Source: Hyphococcus sp. (GTDB taxonomy: Bacteria > Pseudomonadota > Alphaproteobacteria > Caulobacterales > Parvularculaceae). From it: a DNA stretch of 32,938 bases. The notes under the pieces are model-generated. The model was given only the letters and a program-made list of their open reading frames with translations. It was not told where the DNA came from and made no database searches. Position numbers and translations under genes: made by a program. The stretch spans positions 1 through 32,938 of the forward strand of contig JAJFGA010000027.1 of NCBI GenBank assembly GCA_021776375.1. The letters are read 5' to 3'. Shown here one piece after another: positions 32,876 through 32,938 of the stretch. How positions within the stretch are numbered: the stretch's first letter is position 1; each line of letters begins with the position of its first letter.

Positions 32876-32938
32876 ATGGCGCGCTCACTGGAACGTTCGG
32901 TCAAATTTGTCAGGCCAGGCCGATACATCTTGAACATG
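32876..32938 (+). CDS. Start of an unidentified protein, cut by the window edge
   Basis: ATG 32876 follows TAGGGGA at 32865-32871 and opens a frame of 21 codons to the window end (MARSLERSVKFVRPGRYILN). The basic start leading towards a possible hydrophobic segment suggests a membrane protein, but too little is visible to name it. It lies after the structured region and is independent of the M16 gene. Confidence 0.6.
   Translation, partial: MARSLERSVKFVRPGRYILNM

Overview
The window is a contiguous piece of an alphaproteobacterial chromosome. The evidence is the gene content: a two-domain dCTP deaminase of the alphaproteobacterial type, ApaG, a RegB/RegA redox two-component system beside a SCO1/SenC gene, an intracellular PHB depolymerase, an SDHAF4-like DUF1674 protein, and a fused exosortase/EpsI protein. 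GC is moderately high with GC-rich third positions, except between about 10.25 and 13.2 kb. A marine, Parvularcula- or Hyphomonas-like organism would fit, but the genus cannot be fixed from this sequence.

Layout. 1-1907: the end of groES, groEL and a UUCG-capped terminator. 2002-3613: an exosortase/EpsI fusion with its own promoter. 3687-5471: a TetR-controlled divergent locus (DUF1772 protein and flavodoxin-fold reductase against tetR) with three copies of one operator. 5506-8749: dcd divergent from apaG, then trkH. 8922-10253: an unrecognised exported protein. 10254-13221: a lower-GC island with a pirin/FMN-reductase pair divergent from a lysR gene, bordered on both sides by what look like decayed IS3-family transposase pieces. 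13222-15494: a nuclease-fold protein lacking the catalytic glutamate, an SDHAF4-like protein, htpX and ogt. 15572-21545: a glycan or glycolipid locus (GT2, GT4, methyltransferase, flippase-like LPG-synthase-TM protein, GT39-like membrane protein). 21675-24626: a small membrane protein and polA. 24964-26903: a methyltransferase and phaZ. 27093-29763: SCO1 divergent from regB-regA. 29921-32653: a periplasmic M16 peptidase followed by a series of hairpins; a new gene starts at 32876 and runs off the window.

How the parts relate. Two separate loci (TetR and LysR) each pair a regulator with a flavin-dependent reductase, which suggests responses to quinones or other electrophiles. SCO1-RegB-RegA forms a redox-sensing and cytochrome-oxidase assembly unit whose key sensory residues are intact. 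The glycan locus contains a plausible set for making a polyprenyl-phosphate-sugar, moving it across the membrane and transferring it, and the exosortase upstream may belong to the same envelope biology. I saw no CRISPR array, tRNA, rRNA or prophage.
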